Below the pieces are notes generated by a model. It had not been told where the DNA came from, did not search any database, and saw only the letters and a program-made list of their open reading frames with translations. From Listeria ivanovii subsp. ivanovii (lineage in GTDB: Bacteria > Bacillota > Bacilli > Lactobacillales > Listeriaceae), in the NCBI RefSeq assembly GCF_900187025.1, contig NZ_LT906478.1:2154001-2218000 (forward strand): a stretch of 64,000 nt of DNA. The letters are read 5' to 3'. Shown here in pieces: positions 28,291 to 38,673 of the stretch; position 1 is the stretch's first letter, and every line of letters begins with the position of its first letter. The position numbers were made by a program, and so were the translations under genes.

Positions 28291-28306
28291 ATACAAATGT
28301 TTGTAT
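28291..28306. promoter_or_regulatory. Palindromic operator at argG, possible ArgR site
   Basis: ATACAAA-TG-TTTGTAT is an inverted repeat with perfect seven-base arms inside a longer A/T-rich imperfect palindrome at the transcript start. ArgR/AhrC boxes are A/T-rich 18-bp palindromes, so ArgR is the natural candidate. The match to the consensus is only partial. Confidence 0.45.
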
Positions 28307-28330
28307 ATTTATAAACGGAGGGTGTTTACA

Positions 28331-29545
28331 ATGACAAAAGAAAAGATTGTATTAGCTTACTCAGGTGGATTAGATACTTCTGTTGCCATTCAATGGTTAG
28401 TAGAAGCTGGATATGAGGTAATCGCATGCTGTTTAGATGTTGGCGAAGGGAAAAATTTAGACTTTATTAAAGAAAAAGCCATTACCGTTGGAGCGAGCCA
28501 GTCTTATACGATTGATGCAAAGGAAGAGTTTGCGGAAGATTTCGCTTTAATTGCCCTTCAAGCTCATGCCTACTATGAAGGAAAATACCCGTTGATTTCC
28601 GCACTAAGCCGTCCTCTTATTGCTAAGAAACTAGTAGAAGTAGCTCGGAAAGAAGGCGCGTCTGCCATCGCTCACGGTTGTACTGGTAAAGGAAATGACC
28701 AAGTTCGGTTTGAAGTAGCGATTCATGCCCTTGCGCCGGATTTAAAAGTTGTTTCTCCTGTTCGCGATTGGAAATGGTCGAGAGAAGAAGAAATCAATTA
28801 TGCACAGGAACACAATATTCCCGTTCCAATTGATTTAGATAATCCTTTTTCCATTGACCAAAATCTTTGGGGTAGAAGTAATGAATGTGGCGTCCTAGAA
28901 AATCCGTGGACAACACCGCCGGAAGCTGCTTACGACTTAACTGTTAGTTTAGAAGACGCGCCAGATACAGCAGATATTATCGAAATCACTTTTGATGCTG
29001 GTATTCCAATTTCTTTAAATGGAGAAAACATGAGTTTAGCTAACCTTATTTTGAAATTAAATGAAATCGCTGGTAAACATGGCGTTGGTAGAATTGACCA
29101 TATTGAAAACCGTCTAGTAGGTATTAAATCACGTGAAGTATATGAATGTCCCGCTGCAGTGACTTTAATCGCGGCACATAAAGAATTAGAAGACTTAACT
29201 TTTGTTCGTGAAATCGCCCACTTTAAGCCAATCATTGAACAAAAAATTAGCGAAACTATTTACAATGGCCTATGGTTCTCTCCTTTAACAGAAGCGCTAG
29301 TGGCATTCTTGAAATCTACCCAAAAATTTGTGAACGGCACCATTCGTATCAAACTATTTAAAGGACACGCTATTGTTGAAGGCAGAAAATCACCAAACTC
29401 CCTTTATGATGAAAACTTAGCTACGTATACCTCATCCGATACCTTTGACCAAGATGCAGCAGTTGGCTTCATTAAACTATGGGGGCTACCAACAAAAGTG
29501 AGCGCAGAAGTAAATTCTAAAACAACTATCACAACTGAGGTGTAA
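28331..29545 (+). CDS. argG: Argininosuccinate synthase
   Basis: ArgG joins citrulline and aspartate with ATP in arginine synthesis. The 404-residue protein starts [18 protein letters not shown], the N-type ATP pyrophosphatase loop (AYSGGLDTS). It also has [14 protein letters not shown] and the [13 protein letters not shown] motif. ATG 28331 is preceded by GGAGGGTG; an upstream in-frame ATG within the operator is rejected. It forms an operon with argH, three bases apart. Confidence 0.97.
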   Translation: MTKEKIVLAYSGGLDTSVAIQWLVEAGYEVIACCLDVGEGKNLDFIKEKAITVGASQSYTIDAKEEFAEDFALIALQAHAYYEGKYPLISALSRPLIAKKLVEVARKEGASAIAHGCTGKGNDQVRFEVAIHALAPDLKVVSPVRDWKWSREEEINYAQEHNIPVPIDLDNPFSIDQNLWGRSNECGVLENPWTTPPEAAYDLTVSLEDAPDTADIIEITFDAGIPISLNGENMSLANLILKLNEIAGKHGVGRIDHIENRLVGIKSREVYECPAAVTLIAAHKELEDLTFVREIAHFKPIIEQKISETIYNGLWFSPLTEALVAFLKSTQKFVNGTIRIKLFKGHAIVEGRKSPNSLYDENLATYTSSDTFDQDAAVGFIKLWGLPTKVSAEVNSKTTITTEV

Positions 29546-29548
29546 AAA

Positions 29549-30919
29549 ATGGAAAAATTATGGGGCGGACGTTTTCAAGGGAAAAGCGAGACTTGGATAG
29601 ATGAGTTCGGTGCATCCATTTCTTTTGATCAAAAAATGGCGCAGGAAGATTTAATCGGTAGTTTGGCACATGTCGCAATGCTTTCAAAATGCGAAATTAT
29701 TTCCAGTACAGAAGCAGATGAAATTACAGCTGGTTTAAAAAATCTTCAAGTGAAGTTGTCACAAGGAGAACTTGAATTCAGTACGACAAATGAAGATATT
29801 CATCTAAATATCGAAAAACTGTTGCACGATGAAATTGGTCCTGTTGCTGGAAAACTTCATACTGCTCGTAGCCGTAATGATCAAGTAGCGACTGATATGC
29901 ATTTATATTTAAAGCAAGGAGTGACAGAAATAATTACTTCTTTAAAACATTTGCGCATTGTTCTTATCGAAAAAGCGGAACGACATGTTGAAACGATTAT
30001 GCCCGGTTATACTCACTTGCAGCATGCCCAGCCGATTTCATTTGCGCATCACCTACTTGCTTACTTCGGCATGTTCACGAGAGATTTAGAGCGACTAGAA
30101 GAAAGTGTCAAACGGATTGATGTCTCACCACTTGGTTCTGCAGCACTTGCAGGAACAACTTTTCCGATTGACCGGATGTATAGTGCCGAATTACTAGGAT
30201 TCTCCAAAGTATATGAAAATAGTTTAGACGGCGTCAGTGACCGTGATTTTATTATTGAGTTTCTTAGTAATAGTTCCCTTTTAATGATGCATTTATCGCG
30301 TTTTTGCGAAGAGTTAATACTTTGGACGAGTCACGAATTTCAGTTTGTTGAGTTGACAGATGCTTTTTCGACCGGTAGCTCGATTATGCCTCAAAAGAAA
30401 AACCCTGATATGGCAGAGTTGATTCGCGGAAAAACAGGGCGAGTTTATGGTAATCTTTTCGGTATGCTGACGGTTCTCAAAGGACTTCCGCTTGCTTATA
30501 ATAAAGACTTACAAGAAGATAAAGAAGGCATGTTTGATACACTGGAAACCGTAAAAATAAGTCTAGAGATTTTTGCAGGAATGATTGAAACAATGAAAAT
30601 TAATACAGTCGTTATGGAAGAATCCACCCAAAAAGATTTTTCTAATGCAACAGAATTAGCTGATTACTTGGCGAAAAAAGGGGTTCCTTTTAGAGAAGCT
30701 CATGAAATCGTTGGGAAATTAGTTCTCGAATGTACACAAAATGGCATTTATTTGCAAGATGTGCCACTTTCATATTATCAAGAAATTAATCCGCTAATTA
30801 AAGACGACATCTATCATGTGCTTGCCTCCAAAACTGCCGTTCAAAAAAGAAATTCTTATGGTGGGACTGGATTTGATCAGGTTCATATCGCACTAGCCAA
30901 TGCGCGAAAAATTTTGTAA
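29549..30919 (+). CDS. argH: Argininosuccinate lyase
   Basis: ArgH splits argininosuccinate to arginine and fumarate. The 456 residues begin [11 protein letters not shown]. They contain [16 protein letters not shown] (about 108-123) and the superfamily signature [15 protein letters not shown] (about 275-289), with the catalytic serine in the flexible loop. The ATG has GAGGTG across the argG stop. Only the last two steps of arginine synthesis are encoded here. Confidence 0.97.
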   Translation: MEKLWGGRFQGKSETWIDEFGASISFDQKMAQEDLIGSLAHVAMLSKCEIISSTEADEITAGLKNLQVKLSQGELEFSTTNEDIHLNIEKLLHDEIGPVAGKLHTARSRNDQVATDMHLYLKQGVTEIITSLKHLRIVLIEKAERHVETIMPGYTHLQHAQPISFAHHLLAYFGMFTRDLERLEESVKRIDVSPLGSAALAGTTFPIDRMYSAELLGFSKVYENSLDGVSDRDFIIEFLSNSSLLMMHLSRFCEELILWTSHEFQFVELTDAFSTGSSIMPQKKNPDMAELIRGKTGRVYGNLFGMLTVLKGLPLAYNKDLQEDKEGMFDTLETVKISLEIFAGMIETMKINTVVMEESTQKDFSNATELADYLAKKGVPFREAHEIVGKLVLECTQNGIYLQDVPLSYYQEINPLIKDDIYHVLASKTAVQKRNSYGGTGFDQVHIALANARKIL

Positions 30920-30957
30920 AAACTGGAATGCATCTCCTTATATGCGTTCCAGTTTTT
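30918..30957 (+). terminator. Terminator of argGH
   Basis: AAAACTGGAATGCAT pairs with ATGCGTTCCAGTTTT (one G-T pair), followed by TT. It begins in the argH stop codon. Confidence 0.9.
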
Positions 30958-31005
30958 TATAACTTTACCTATTGTATGCACCAAGCTCCAACTGTTGAAA
31001 TCCAT

Positions 31006-31038
31006 TTGTCAAAGTAGCTATTTATTTGGTACTATAAT
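31006..31038 (+). promoter_or_regulatory. Sigma-A promoter of betL
   Basis: TTGTCA, 18 bases, TACTAT; a TATAAT three bases further on offers an alternative -10 with a long spacer. Confidence 0.4.
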
Positions 31039-31043
31039 AGAAT

Positions 31044-31069
31044 GTTACCTTTTAGCTAACATGGGGAAA
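31044..31069 (+). promoter_or_regulatory. Candidate SigB promoter of betL
   Basis: GTTA, 15 bases, GGGGAAAT resembles the SigB consensus GTTT-N13-15-GGGWAT. Published work describes a SigB-type promoter ahead of betL, and this is the fitting site. It lies 32 bases before the ATG. Confidence 0.55.
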
Positions 31070-31100
31070 TACATACAGAGAAATAAAAAGGAGTGATGCA

Positions 31101-32624
31101 ATGAAAAAATTAACAACGGTATTTTGGGGAGCTAGTTTGTTAGTTTTATTAGCTGTTTTATTTGGAGCTTTTTTACCGGATAAATTTGAAACGCTAACAA
31201 CTAACGTTCAACAATTTTTAACAAGTAATTTTGGTTGGTATTATTTAATCGTTGTGGCGGTTATTATTATTTTCTGCTTATTTTTAGTTTTAAGCCCGAT
31301 TGGTTCCATTCGGCTTGGAAAACCTGGTGAAAAACCAGAATATAGTAATCTTTCTTGGTTTGCGATGTTATTTAGCGCTGGTATGGGAATTGGATTAGTC
31401 TTTTGGGGTGCTGCAGAGCCATTATCTCATTATGCAGTTCAAGCGCCTGGTGGTGAAGTCGGTACACAAGCTGCGATGAAAGATGCTTTGCGCTATTCAT
31501 TCTTTCACTGGGGTATTTCGGCGTGGGCAATTTATGCCATTGTTGCACTTGCACTAGCTTACTTTAAATTCAGAAAAAATGCCCCTGGTCTGATAAGTGC
31601 TACACTATATCCAATTTTAGGAAAACATGCCAAAGGTCCAATCGGTCAAATCATTGATATAGTTGCTGTTTTTGCAACGGTTATTGGAGTCGCAACAACA
31701 CTTGGACTAGGAGCTCAACAAATTAATGGTGGACTAACGTATTTGTTCGGCGTACCTAATAATTTTAGTGTCCAGCTTACGATTATCGTGGTTGTCACTA
31801 TTTTATTCTTACTTTCTGCAATGTCTGGATTGGATAAAGGAATTCAACTCTTAAGTAATGTAAATGTTTATGTTGCTGGTGTCTTACTTATCTTAACGCT
31901 TATTCTTGGACCAACACTTTTCATTATGAATAACTTTACCAATTCATTTGGTGATTACTTACAAAATATTATTCAAATGAGTTTCCAAACTGCTCCTGAT
32001 GCTCCAAACGCTCGAGCTTGGATTGACTCTTGGACGATTTTCTACTGGGCTTGGTGGCTATCTTGGTCTCCGTTTGTTGGTATTTTTATCGCCAGAATTT
32101 CTCGTGGTCGGAGCATCCGCCAATTTTTACTTGGTGTAATTGTACTCCCTTCCCTAGTCAGTATATTCTGGTTTGCTGTTTTTGGAGGTTCTGCTATTTT
32201 TGTTGAGCAACATGCAAACAGTGGTCTTTCCAAACTCGCAACGGAGCAAGTACTGTTTGGCGTCTTTAACGAACTTCCAGGCGGGATGATTCTATCAATT
32301 GTCGCGATGATTTTGATTGCGGTATTCTTTATTACTTCTGCGGATTCTGCCACGTTTGTGCTCGGTATGCAAACAACTGGCGGTTCACTGAATCCACCCA
32401 ACTCGGTTAAAGTAACATGGGGACTCTTACAAGCGGGAATTGCCAGTGTTTTACTTTATGCTGGTGGTTTAACTGCCTTGCAAAATGCCTCGATTATTGC
32501 TGCATTTCCGTTTTCAATTGTTATTATCTTAATGATTGTTTCGCTTTTTGTATCACTTACTAGAGAGCGAGAAAAATTAGGACTTTATGTAAGACCGAAG
32601 AAATCACAACGGTCACAATTGTAA
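31101..32624 (+). CDS. betL: Glycine betaine transporter BetL (BCCT family)
   Basis: BetL is a sodium-coupled betaine importer for osmotic and stress protection. The 507 residues form twelve helices with the BCCT signatures [18 protein letters not shown] (about 93-110) and [17 protein letters not shown] (about 311-327). The second contains the aromatic substrate box. The ATG has AAGGAGTG. It is monocistronic with a dual promoter region and its own terminator. Confidence 0.96.
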   Translation: MKKLTTVFWGASLLVLLAVLFGAFLPDKFETLTTNVQQFLTSNFGWYYLIVVAVIIIFCLFLVLSPIGSIRLGKPGEKPEYSNLSWFAMLFSAGMGIGLVFWGAAEPLSHYAVQAPGGEVGTQAAMKDALRYSFFHWGISAWAIYAIVALALAYFKFRKNAPGLISATLYPILGKHAKGPIGQIIDIVAVFATVIGVATTLGLGAQQINGGLTYLFGVPNNFSVQLTIIVVVTILFLLSAMSGLDKGIQLLSNVNVYVAGVLLILTLILGPTLFIMNNFTNSFGDYLQNIIQMSFQTAPDAPNARAWIDSWTIFYWAWWLSWSPFVGIFIARISRGRSIRQFLLGVIVLPSLVSIFWFAVFGGSAIFVEQHANSGLSKLATEQVLFGVFNELPGGMILSIVAMILIAVFFITSADSATFVLGMQTTGGSLNPPNSVKVTWGLLQAGIASVLLYAGGLTALQNASIIAAFPFSIVIILMIVSLFVSLTREREKLGLYVRPKKSQRSQL

Positions 32625-32627
32625 ACT

Positions 32628-32672
32628 AAAAAAGGGATGTAACGCTATTATTCAGTGTTACGTCCCTTTTTT
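32628..32672. terminator. Bidirectional terminator after betL
   Basis: AAAAAAGGGATGTAACGC pairs with GTGTTACGTCCCTTTTTT with one mismatch. It serves betL and the convergent PTS/aldolase operon. Confidence 0.9.
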
Positions 32673-32679
32673 ATTATCC

Positions 32680-32871
32680 TTATTTCTGCTTATTGGCAAT
32701 TATTTCTCGGTAACTCCTTGTTTTTCTAGGGTGCTTTTTACGAAAGAAATGTTGCGAGACAACCGCTAACACAAGGGCTATTGCGGTAATAGCGATAGAA
32801 CTTCGAAATATACCCGTGATTAATAATAAAGCACTTATAAATAAGGTTGCATTAAAAAGGAATTTTTCCAT
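32680..32871 (-). CDS. Small membrane protein at the end of the PTS/aldolase operon
   Basis: This 63-residue protein has two hydrophobic segments (about 5-21 and 25-42) and a very basic tail (FFRKKHPRKTRSYREI). The ATG has GGAGGAG overlapping the end of the aldolase gene. I recognise no family and only its operon position links it to sugar use. Confidence 0.7.
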   Translation of the reverse strand: MEKFLFNATLFISALLLITGIFRSSIAITAIALVLAVVSQHFFRKKHPRKTRSYREIIANKQK

Positions 32872-32874
32872 TTG

Positions 32875-33525
32875 TTACTCCTCCAAATTATAATTTAATT
32901 CTCCGTCATGTACTAATTTTTTTATATTTAATGCATCAAACACCATCGCTTTTTCAGCAATATACGCATTATATTCAATCCGTTCTAACATATCGTAGGC
33001 TTTATGCAATGTGGACTCTAATACAACAATACCGTGTTTATTAAGTAAGCTCGCACTTGGCACTGCCTTATCTGCTAATTCAATGACATGTTTTCGAACG
33101 ATTTCTGCCAATTCTGGGCTAGTTGCAGGGGCAAAAGTAAGTGTTGGAATCCGTCCTATTTTTTGAGTTGCTTCTGTTAAATTCGGGAGTTCCATACCTA
33201 GTGTTGCAAATAACATGGACTCTTTGGGATGCGCATGAAGAACACAACCAATATCGGGATTTTCTACATAACAAGCACGATGTAAATTAATTTCCCGCGT
33301 AATTTTCCCGTCGCCCTCTACTACTTCATTATTATTGTCTACAACAAGAATTTCGTAGGGAGAAAGGTCACACAATTTTGCTTGGCTCATTAGTGTTGGC
33401 GTCATTATAATGTGCTCTCGGTTCATTCTAACACTAACATTTCCACCCGCTGCATTCGTTTCAAAGCGGTCAAACATGGTCTTCACTATTTTCGCTAAAT
33501 CTTCACGTTCTTTTTGGTATAACAT
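32875..33525 (-). CDS. Class II aldolase (L-fuculose-phosphate aldolase-like)
   Basis: This 216-residue zinc aldolase cleaves a sugar phosphate to DHAP (or similar) and an aldehyde. Zinc-binding histidines appear in HAHP (about 98-101) and in NKHGI (about 161-165). The catalytic glutamate lies in the KITREINLH stretch. N-terminal FETNAAGGNVSVR is the phosphate loop. The ATG has AGAGGAGAG. With the PfkB kinase next door, a phosphorylated ketose would be the substrate, but its identity is not readable. Confidence 0.87.
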   Translation of the reverse strand: MLYQKEREDLAKIVKTMFDRFETNAAGGNVSVRMNREHIIMTPTLMSQAKLCDLSPYEILVVDNNNEVVEGDGKITREINLHRACYVENPDIGCVLHAHPKESMLFATLGMELPNLTEATQKIGRIPTLTFAPATSPELAEIVRKHVIELADKAVPSASLLNKHGIVVLESTLHKAYDMLERIEYNAYIAEKAMVFDALNIKKLVHDGELNYNLEE

Positions 33526-33526
33526 A

Positions 33527-34459
33527 TTATCTCTCCTCTAATTGTATAATACTTACTTGATTTTTTAATTGTCCAGCTACTTCTAAATCAAAACTCGAAC
33601 TGTCATGTTGCATTACTTTACTAGCTGAACAACCAGTCGCTACTTTTAACGTTTCCATAATAGGCATATTCATCGCAAGCCCGGCAATAAATGCACCTAC
33701 AAAAACATCCCCTGCTCCAGTATCGTTTCGTTCTTTCACAATTGGTGCGATAACTTGATAAAGTTTGCCATTATAAGCGCATATCGAGCCTTTTCCACCA
33801 AGTGAAACGACTAAATACGGAATTTTTTCTGCGAGTTGGCGAATATTTTCTTCAAGTGAATTCATCTTTTCATCTAAAATAGCGACAACTTCATCTTCAT
33901 TTGGTTTAATAAAGTCAACGCCCATTTCGACTGCTAATTTTAAATAATCTCCAGAGTTATCACATGCTAAAAAGGCGCCAGTAGCTTTGACGGTTCTGAG
34001 TAGTTCTTTAAAATCAGATAATGTATAATGAGGAGGCGGAGATCCAGCAATCACCACCATATCCTCTTTTTTAACTTTTTTAGCGATTTGTTTTAAAAGC
34101 TCGGTTTTATTTTTCTGACTTACAGAAAAGCCTGCTTCCGGTATCATGGTACTGCCGTTTGTGTCATTACTTAGGACGACGAAGCATTCCCTTGTTGAAG
34201 TTCCAGCTTCTACAAGAAAATCATGGGTAATATGCTTTTCTTTAAGAATTGCATATAGTTGGTCAAGATTGTCTGATCCCGCAATTCCTAGTGCTTCATT
34301 TTTAATGCCGAATTTTGCTAACACTCCTGAAACATGTAGCCCCTTTCCCCCACAATCAAAAGCGGTTTTTATAACCCGATTCGTCTTCCTTTTTTCTAAC
34401 TCACCATGAATGAAAAGTAATCGATCTATCGCTGGATTTAATGTTATTGTGTAAATCAT
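33527..34459 (-). CDS. PfkB-family sugar-phosphate kinase (1-phosphofructokinase/tagatose-6-phosphate kinase type)
   Basis: This 310-residue ribokinase-fold enzyme starts IYTITLNPAIDR, the signature of the FruK/LacC subgroup. It has GGKGLHVSGVLAKFG (about 37-51) and the catalytic anion-hole motif DTGAGD at about 250 with the base Asp. It is expected to phosphorylate a ketose phosphate to a bisphosphate. The ATG has TAGGAGTG. It sits between the aldolase and the galactitol-type PTS genes. Confidence 0.9.
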   Translation of the reverse strand: MIYTITLNPAIDRLLFIHGELEKRKTNRVIKTAFDCGGKGLHVSGVLAKFGIKNEALGIAGSDNLDQLYAILKEKHITHDFLVEAGTSTRECFVVLSNDTNGSTMIPEAGFSVSQKNKTELLKQIAKKVKKEDMVVIAGSPPPHYTLSDFKELLRTVKATGAFLACDNSGDYLKLAVEMGVDFIKPNEDEVVAILDEKMNSLEENIRQLAEKIPYLVVSLGGKGSICAYNGKLYQVIAPIVKERNDTGAGDVFVGAFIAGLAMNMPIMETLKVATGCSASKVMQHDSSSFDLEVAGQLKNQVSIIQLEER

Positions 34460-34476
34460 CTCATCACTCCTACTTT

Positions 34477-35826
34477 TTAAGAGCTCGCTTTTTCTAGTTC
34501 AATTGTTCGTTTTTTCATCATTTTCACATAAAATACTAGTAATAGTACCCAAATTGCGGCAAAAATAAAACCGAGAATCGTAAACTGACTTGCTTCTGCA
34601 AAAATATAACGGAAGATTGGATACTCAAGAGTGCTCCAAGTAATTTCTTGCCCTGCTTTCAGTGAAATCGCTCCAGTTGAATGCGCCAAATCGGTAATTG
34701 TTCCAGCAAAGAAAGTCGATACATATAAGAAAATTGGTGTAGTAACGACACCTAGAATAATCATCCGCATTAAATTCCCACCTGTCACAATTAAAGCTGG
34801 TGCACATAAGAAAATATTCAGGATTCCGGCGAATGGAAGTACCCCATTTCCTGGCAAGATAAGTGCAAAGATAAGTGTTACTGGAACCATCACGACAACG
34901 GCAACCCAAACCTCACTACATCCTGCTAAAATCGGCCAATCTAAACCGATAAAAAGCTCACGGTTTTTAAATTTACGTTTCATAAATTCGGAAATACCAT
35001 CTGAAAGGGGGGACAAAGCTTGCATAAATAATTTCGCTACCATTGGGAAAAGTGTAAGTGCCGCAGCTGCCTGCATTGCTAGCATCAGCGTTTTAGCCAC
35101 ATCATAACCAGCAGCAATACCTAGAAGTCCACCGATAATAAAGCCCATCACGTGGTTTTCTGCAAAAATCCCAATTTTATCTTTTAACGCATTCGCATCC
35201 ATGTCTTTGCGAAGTGCTGGAATTTTCTTAAGTAGCCAATCAATCGGCATTAAGAAAATACAGAAAATCATCATTCCGTGTGAAACAGTAACACCTGGAA
35301 TCCCGTTCAACACTTGAATTTGACGTTGATTCGCATCGCAAAGGATTAATTCTGTCACAATTTGAATTCCTGCAACAATAAAGGCTAGGTAAACGTTATG
35401 TGTGACACCAATAATTAATACAGCTGTCAAAATTTTTCCCCAAACATTCCATAAATCGACATTCAAGGTTTTCGTCTTATTAATAATGAGCATGATAGCA
35501 TTAATCCCCAGCTGCAACGGGAACATTAAGAATGCGAATGGCCATGCCCAAGCAAGTGTCGCCATTGACGTCCAACCACCATCTAAAATACTTAAATTAA
35601 TTCCGGTTCTTTCCGCAAGACCTTGTGCTGCAGGAGTTAAAGCTTCAATCATAAAGCCGATAACAATGTTCATTCCAAGGAAAGCAACCCCCAGAATAAT
35701 CCCTGCACTTACCGCATCTTTCACCTTCATCCGTACAATGAGTCCAATAATAATCATTAATGCTGGAACAAAAACAGCCGCTCCAAGATTCAAAATAAAT
35801 TGTATGACTGATTGTAATGACTCCAT
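34477..35826 (-). CDS. PTS galactitol-type EIIC permease
   Basis: This 449-residue membrane protein has about ten to twelve helices of the GatC family, with FVPALMIIIGLIVRMKVKDAV at the start and PMVAKLFMQALSPLSDGISEF in the middle. It translocates a polyol or related sugar while phosphorylating it through the separate IIA and IIB subunits. The ATG is preceded by AAAGGGAGCG, and the gene follows IIB by 27 bases. Confidence 0.9.
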   Translation of the reverse strand: MESLQSVIQFILNLGAAVFVPALMIIIGLIVRMKVKDAVSAGIILGVAFLGMNIVIGFMIEALTPAAQGLAERTGINLSILDGGWTSMATLAWAWPFAFLMFPLQLGINAIMLIINKTKTLNVDLWNVWGKILTAVLIIGVTHNVYLAFIVAGIQIVTELILCDANQRQIQVLNGIPGVTVSHGMMIFCIFLMPIDWLLKKIPALRKDMDANALKDKIGIFAENHVMGFIIGGLLGIAAGYDVAKTLMLAMQAAAALTLFPMVAKLFMQALSPLSDGISEFMKRKFKNRELFIGLDWPILAGCSEVWVAVVVMVPVTLIFALILPGNGVLPFAGILNIFLCAPALIVTGGNLMRMIILGVVTTPIFLYVSTFFAGTITDLAHSTGAISLKAGQEITWSTLEYPIFRYIFAEASQFTILGFIFAAIWVLLLVFYVKMMKKRTIELEKASS

Positions 35827-35853
35827 TTTTCCACGCTCCCTTTTCTAGCTTGT

Positions 35854-36129
35854 TTATTTTAAGGCGTTTATTAGTTTTTCTGTTTCTTCTTCCATTCCCA
35901 TACCTGTTAAAAAGGCGATACCATTCAGTGTTGGAATATCATATTCTTTATTGGCTTTAGTAATTGCGACATAGACATCACTTGTTCGAACGTGCTGATC
36001 GAGTGACTTAATATCAACAGCTTCCACAGTTGCACGAACTCCTTTTTCTTTTAGAATCCGTTCTACTTTTGATGCGACGGTTTGACTTGTTGCTACTCCG
36101 GAACCACATGCTACGATAACTTTTTTCAC
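35854..36129 (-). CDS. PTS galactitol-type EIIB
   Basis: This 91-residue phosphocarrier begins KKVIVACGSGVATSQTVASK; Cys8 in the CxxGxATS loop is the phosphorylation site. I choose GTG 36127-36129 because TTTGGAGAGTGA lies upstream. A longer frame extending back over the IIA stop codon is rejected. It accepts phosphate from IIA and hands it to the sugar on IIC. Confidence 0.92.
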   Translation of the reverse strand: MKKVIVACGSGVATSQTVASKVERILKEKGVRATVEAVDIKSLDQHVRTSDVYVAITKANKEYDIPTLNGIAFLTGMGMEEETEKLINALK

Positions 36130-36134
36130 TCTAA

Positions 36135-36602
36135 TCACTCTCCAAATTGTTTTTTTAGAAACGCACATAATGAGGCGCTCTCATTGATTTCTTTCAGTTG
36201 TTCCACAAACGCGGCTTCCATAAATTTCTCCATGATACTTGAAAGCAGTGGAACTTGGTCTTTCGGTTGTTTGATTCCAAGCATGAAAATGATTTCCACA
36301 TTAATCCACTTCTCACTTGATCCCATTTGGATAAATGGAATTGGCGTAGAAAGCTTATTTACCAGTACAAAAGGACGTTTGACATAAATCGTATCTGTAT
36401 GAGGAATAGCCATTTTAATTCCATTCATCTCTAGCCCAGTAGGAAAAACAATTTCTCGACTTGTTACGGCTTCTTTAAAAGTTGCTTCTACATACTGTTC
36501 TTTTTCTAAAATCTTGCTAGTGCATTCAAAAAGTTCTGCCTGATTTTGGTAAGTAGAATTTATCAGGGTTAATTCTTTTTGAAACAAATCATGGTAATCC
36601 AC
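36135..36602 (-). CDS. PTS galactitol/fructose-type EIIA
   Basis: This 155-residue EIIA of the mannitol-fructose-galactitol superfamily has phosphorylated His68 in AIPHTD. The start is GTG 36600-36602, with AAGGGGGTGA formed by the last codons of the upstream regulator. Earlier in-frame ATG codons lie inside that gene. It is the first PTS subunit of the operon. Confidence 0.9.
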   Translation of the reverse strand: MDYHDLFQKELTLINSTYQNQAELFECTSKILEKEQYVEATFKEAVTSREIVFPTGLEMNGIKMAIPHTDTIYVKRPFVLVNKLSTPIPFIQMGSSEKWINVEIIFMLGIKQPKDQVPLLSSIMEKFMEAAFVEQLKEINESASLCAFLKKQFGE

Positions 36603-36609
36603 GTACCGC

Positions 36610-38616
36610 TCACCCCCTTTCAAGGATTTCAACAATTTTATTTTTGTTAGTAGAAGCTAAAATTTCTGCTAATTTAGCTGGTTGTAAAAAAACTTCATTT
36701 AATTTTAGTAATAATGGAATATGTTTGTTTTGTTCGGATGGCGCAAGTGCAATCACCATTTTGACAATCTGATTATTAGGGGTTTTTGTAGCTGTTTTAA
36801 GTATCATTAGTTGAATATCTTGTTTTTTTGCACCATTGATAGGTTTAGCATGTGGCAAATAAATATTCGGACCAATCATCATTTGCTCATAATTTTGATA
36901 GAATATTTCTTCACATGTGTTGATGTAACAGGAATCCACCGTTTCTCTTTCTAGCATTGGTGCGAATGCAGCTTGAACTAAATTCTCCCACTTAGAATTG
37001 CTCTCTAAAAAGTGAATTTGTTCTGCACCCATTTGCAGTTTTTCTGGTTCTTCTTTCTCGGTTGGTAATTCCTTTTTACTGAAAAATGATTCTACTTTAG
37101 CTTGAACTAAGCGAATATTTTCTTCGGGAATTTCGTCTTTTAGCATCGCAAGAAGTTCTTTTGTTTTTTTATGGCTGTCCATTTCAATCGCTTTATCGAC
37201 TTGTTCTCTTAAGATTTGGCGGCTGTCTTTACTTAGGATGGATGGAATCACAAAAATCGTTGCGTTACTTTGAACAGGAACGGTAGTAAAAATAAAATCG
37301 ATATCTCTAGCAACTGTATTTAACTGCCTGACCGCATAAGCTCCTTGAAAATCGATATTTGGAAACATCATTTTTAAGTTTTCAAGTAATAATTTGGAAA
37401 TCGAAGTGCCGCTTTTACAAAGTACTACTGCCCGGAAAATGGGTTGCTTAGTTTCTTCAATTTGATACATCCAGCCAAGCACAATCATCGATAGGTAGAC
37501 AATTTCTTCCTCTGACCAAATATGTCCGACCAGCTTTTCGAACGGTTTCGATGCCTTTGCTACAATATTAAATGTTGGGGTGTATTCTTTAATAAATTGC
37601 TTTTTTAGTGGATTGTTAATTTGGAAACCTAGGATTGTTCGATAAATTGCTGGCCGGACATGTAAAATCACTTTTTCTTTAAACTCATTTTTTTTAACAA
37701 TTTCAATAGCAAAGTACATTTCAAGCAAGCGAATAAATTCGTCTACCGCATAGGCAATTTCTTCACTGTCTGAGAAATGAAGCGCCGACTCGACTAGATT
37801 AGATGCAAGTACTTGCAAAGATAAGTAAAGCAAATCATTTTCGCTTAAGAAGTCATAACCCCAGAACATTTCTTTCATAATCGGGAATTCACGGGTATTT
37901 TTAATGTCATACATCTCAATTTTAAAAGTCCATTTCTTTATCGTAACTTTGGAGCGTTTGATGATTCCGTGGAGAATGTAAGGTAGTTCTTCCATTTGCT
38001 CATCTGTAAAAGTAATTTGAAGCTTGCTTTCTACTTTTTCCAATCGTTTTCTCAGTAAAAATACTTCATTTACAGTAATTAGCTTTTTTTCATCCAGTAC
38101 AAACTTTCCGTATGGTGTCTGGATGACTTCGCGAATTAGTTCCGCAAGTAAATTACGAATCAAAAATTCTGAACCGGTAACCGCATAACCATCTTTTCGC
38201 GAATAATCTAATTGGATTTCAAACTCATGTAAATTTTCTTTGATACTCCTTACATCAGTTAACATCGTATTTTTACTTACATAAACATACTCTGCCAGTG
38301 CTCCTAGAGACATATAATGATTATGAAGCAATAATTTAATCATAATAAGTTTGCGGCGGATATTAACTTCATAAAAAGAAAATAACTGTTGTTCTTCAGC
38401 AGTTAACAACCGGTAGCAAGCTTCCCTACAGGCGTCGGTAACAAAAATCATGTCATGGTCAATCAAAATTGGTTCTGACTTTAGTAGATGGTTTATTTGT
38501 GTAATCTGTGTGCTAATTGCTTCTTTTGATACTTTGAAATTTTGGGACACATTTTTTAGATTCACTTGTCGATTCAAGAGCAGATAAGTAATTAATTCCT
38601 TACAATTCTGTTCCAT
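36610..38616 (-). CDS. PRD-containing BglG/LicR-type transcriptional regulator
   Basis: This 668-residue multidomain regulator has N-terminal winged-helix DNA-binding domains (about 1-150) and two PTS regulation domains (about 170-395). An EIIB-like domain carries the Cys in VVLCKSGTSIS (about 405). The EIIA domain has its His in IYLPHAKPI (about 595). The HTH type makes it a DNA-binding activator rather than an RNA antiterminator. PTS phosphorylation of its histidines should couple operon expression to sugar flow. The ATG has GGGAGGGG. It ends seven bases before the IIA start, so it heads the operon. Confidence 0.92.
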   Translation of the reverse strand: MEQNCKELITYLLLNRQVNLKNVSQNFKVSKEAISTQITQINHLLKSEPILIDHDMIFVTDACREACYRLLTAEEQQLFSFYEVNIRRKLIMIKLLLHNHYMSLGALAEYVYVSKNTMLTDVRSIKENLHEFEIQLDYSRKDGYAVTGSEFLIRNLLAELIREVIQTPYGKFVLDEKKLITVNEVFLLRKRLEKVESKLQITFTDEQMEELPYILHGIIKRSKVTIKKWTFKIEMYDIKNTREFPIMKEMFWGYDFLSENDLLYLSLQVLASNLVESALHFSDSEEIAYAVDEFIRLLEMYFAIEIVKKNEFKEKVILHVRPAIYRTILGFQINNPLKKQFIKEYTPTFNIVAKASKPFEKLVGHIWSEEEIVYLSMIVLGWMYQIEETKQPIFRAVVLCKSGTSISKLLLENLKMMFPNIDFQGAYAVRQLNTVARDIDFIFTTVPVQSNATIFVIPSILSKDSRQILREQVDKAIEMDSHKKTKELLAMLKDEIPEENIRLVQAKVESFFSKKELPTEKEEPEKLQMGAEQIHFLESNSKWENLVQAAFAPMLERETVDSCYINTCEEIFYQNYEQMMIGPNIYLPHAKPINGAKKQDIQLMILKTATKTPNNQIVKMVIALAPSEQNKHIPLLLKLNEVFLQPAKLAEILASTNKNKIVEILERG

Positions 38617-38673
38617 CTACTTTCCCCTCCCTTAACTTAATAGTAAATGATAACCCTTACATAAAAATGCTTA

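Noticed and set aside
28140..28330. T-box or arginine riboswitch ahead of argG
   Set aside because: The leader after the promoter is about 35 bases, too short for either, and holds only a DNA palindrome.
34625..35848. Alternative frames across the PTS IIC gene
   Set aside because: They are out-of-frame readings of a clear membrane protein gene.
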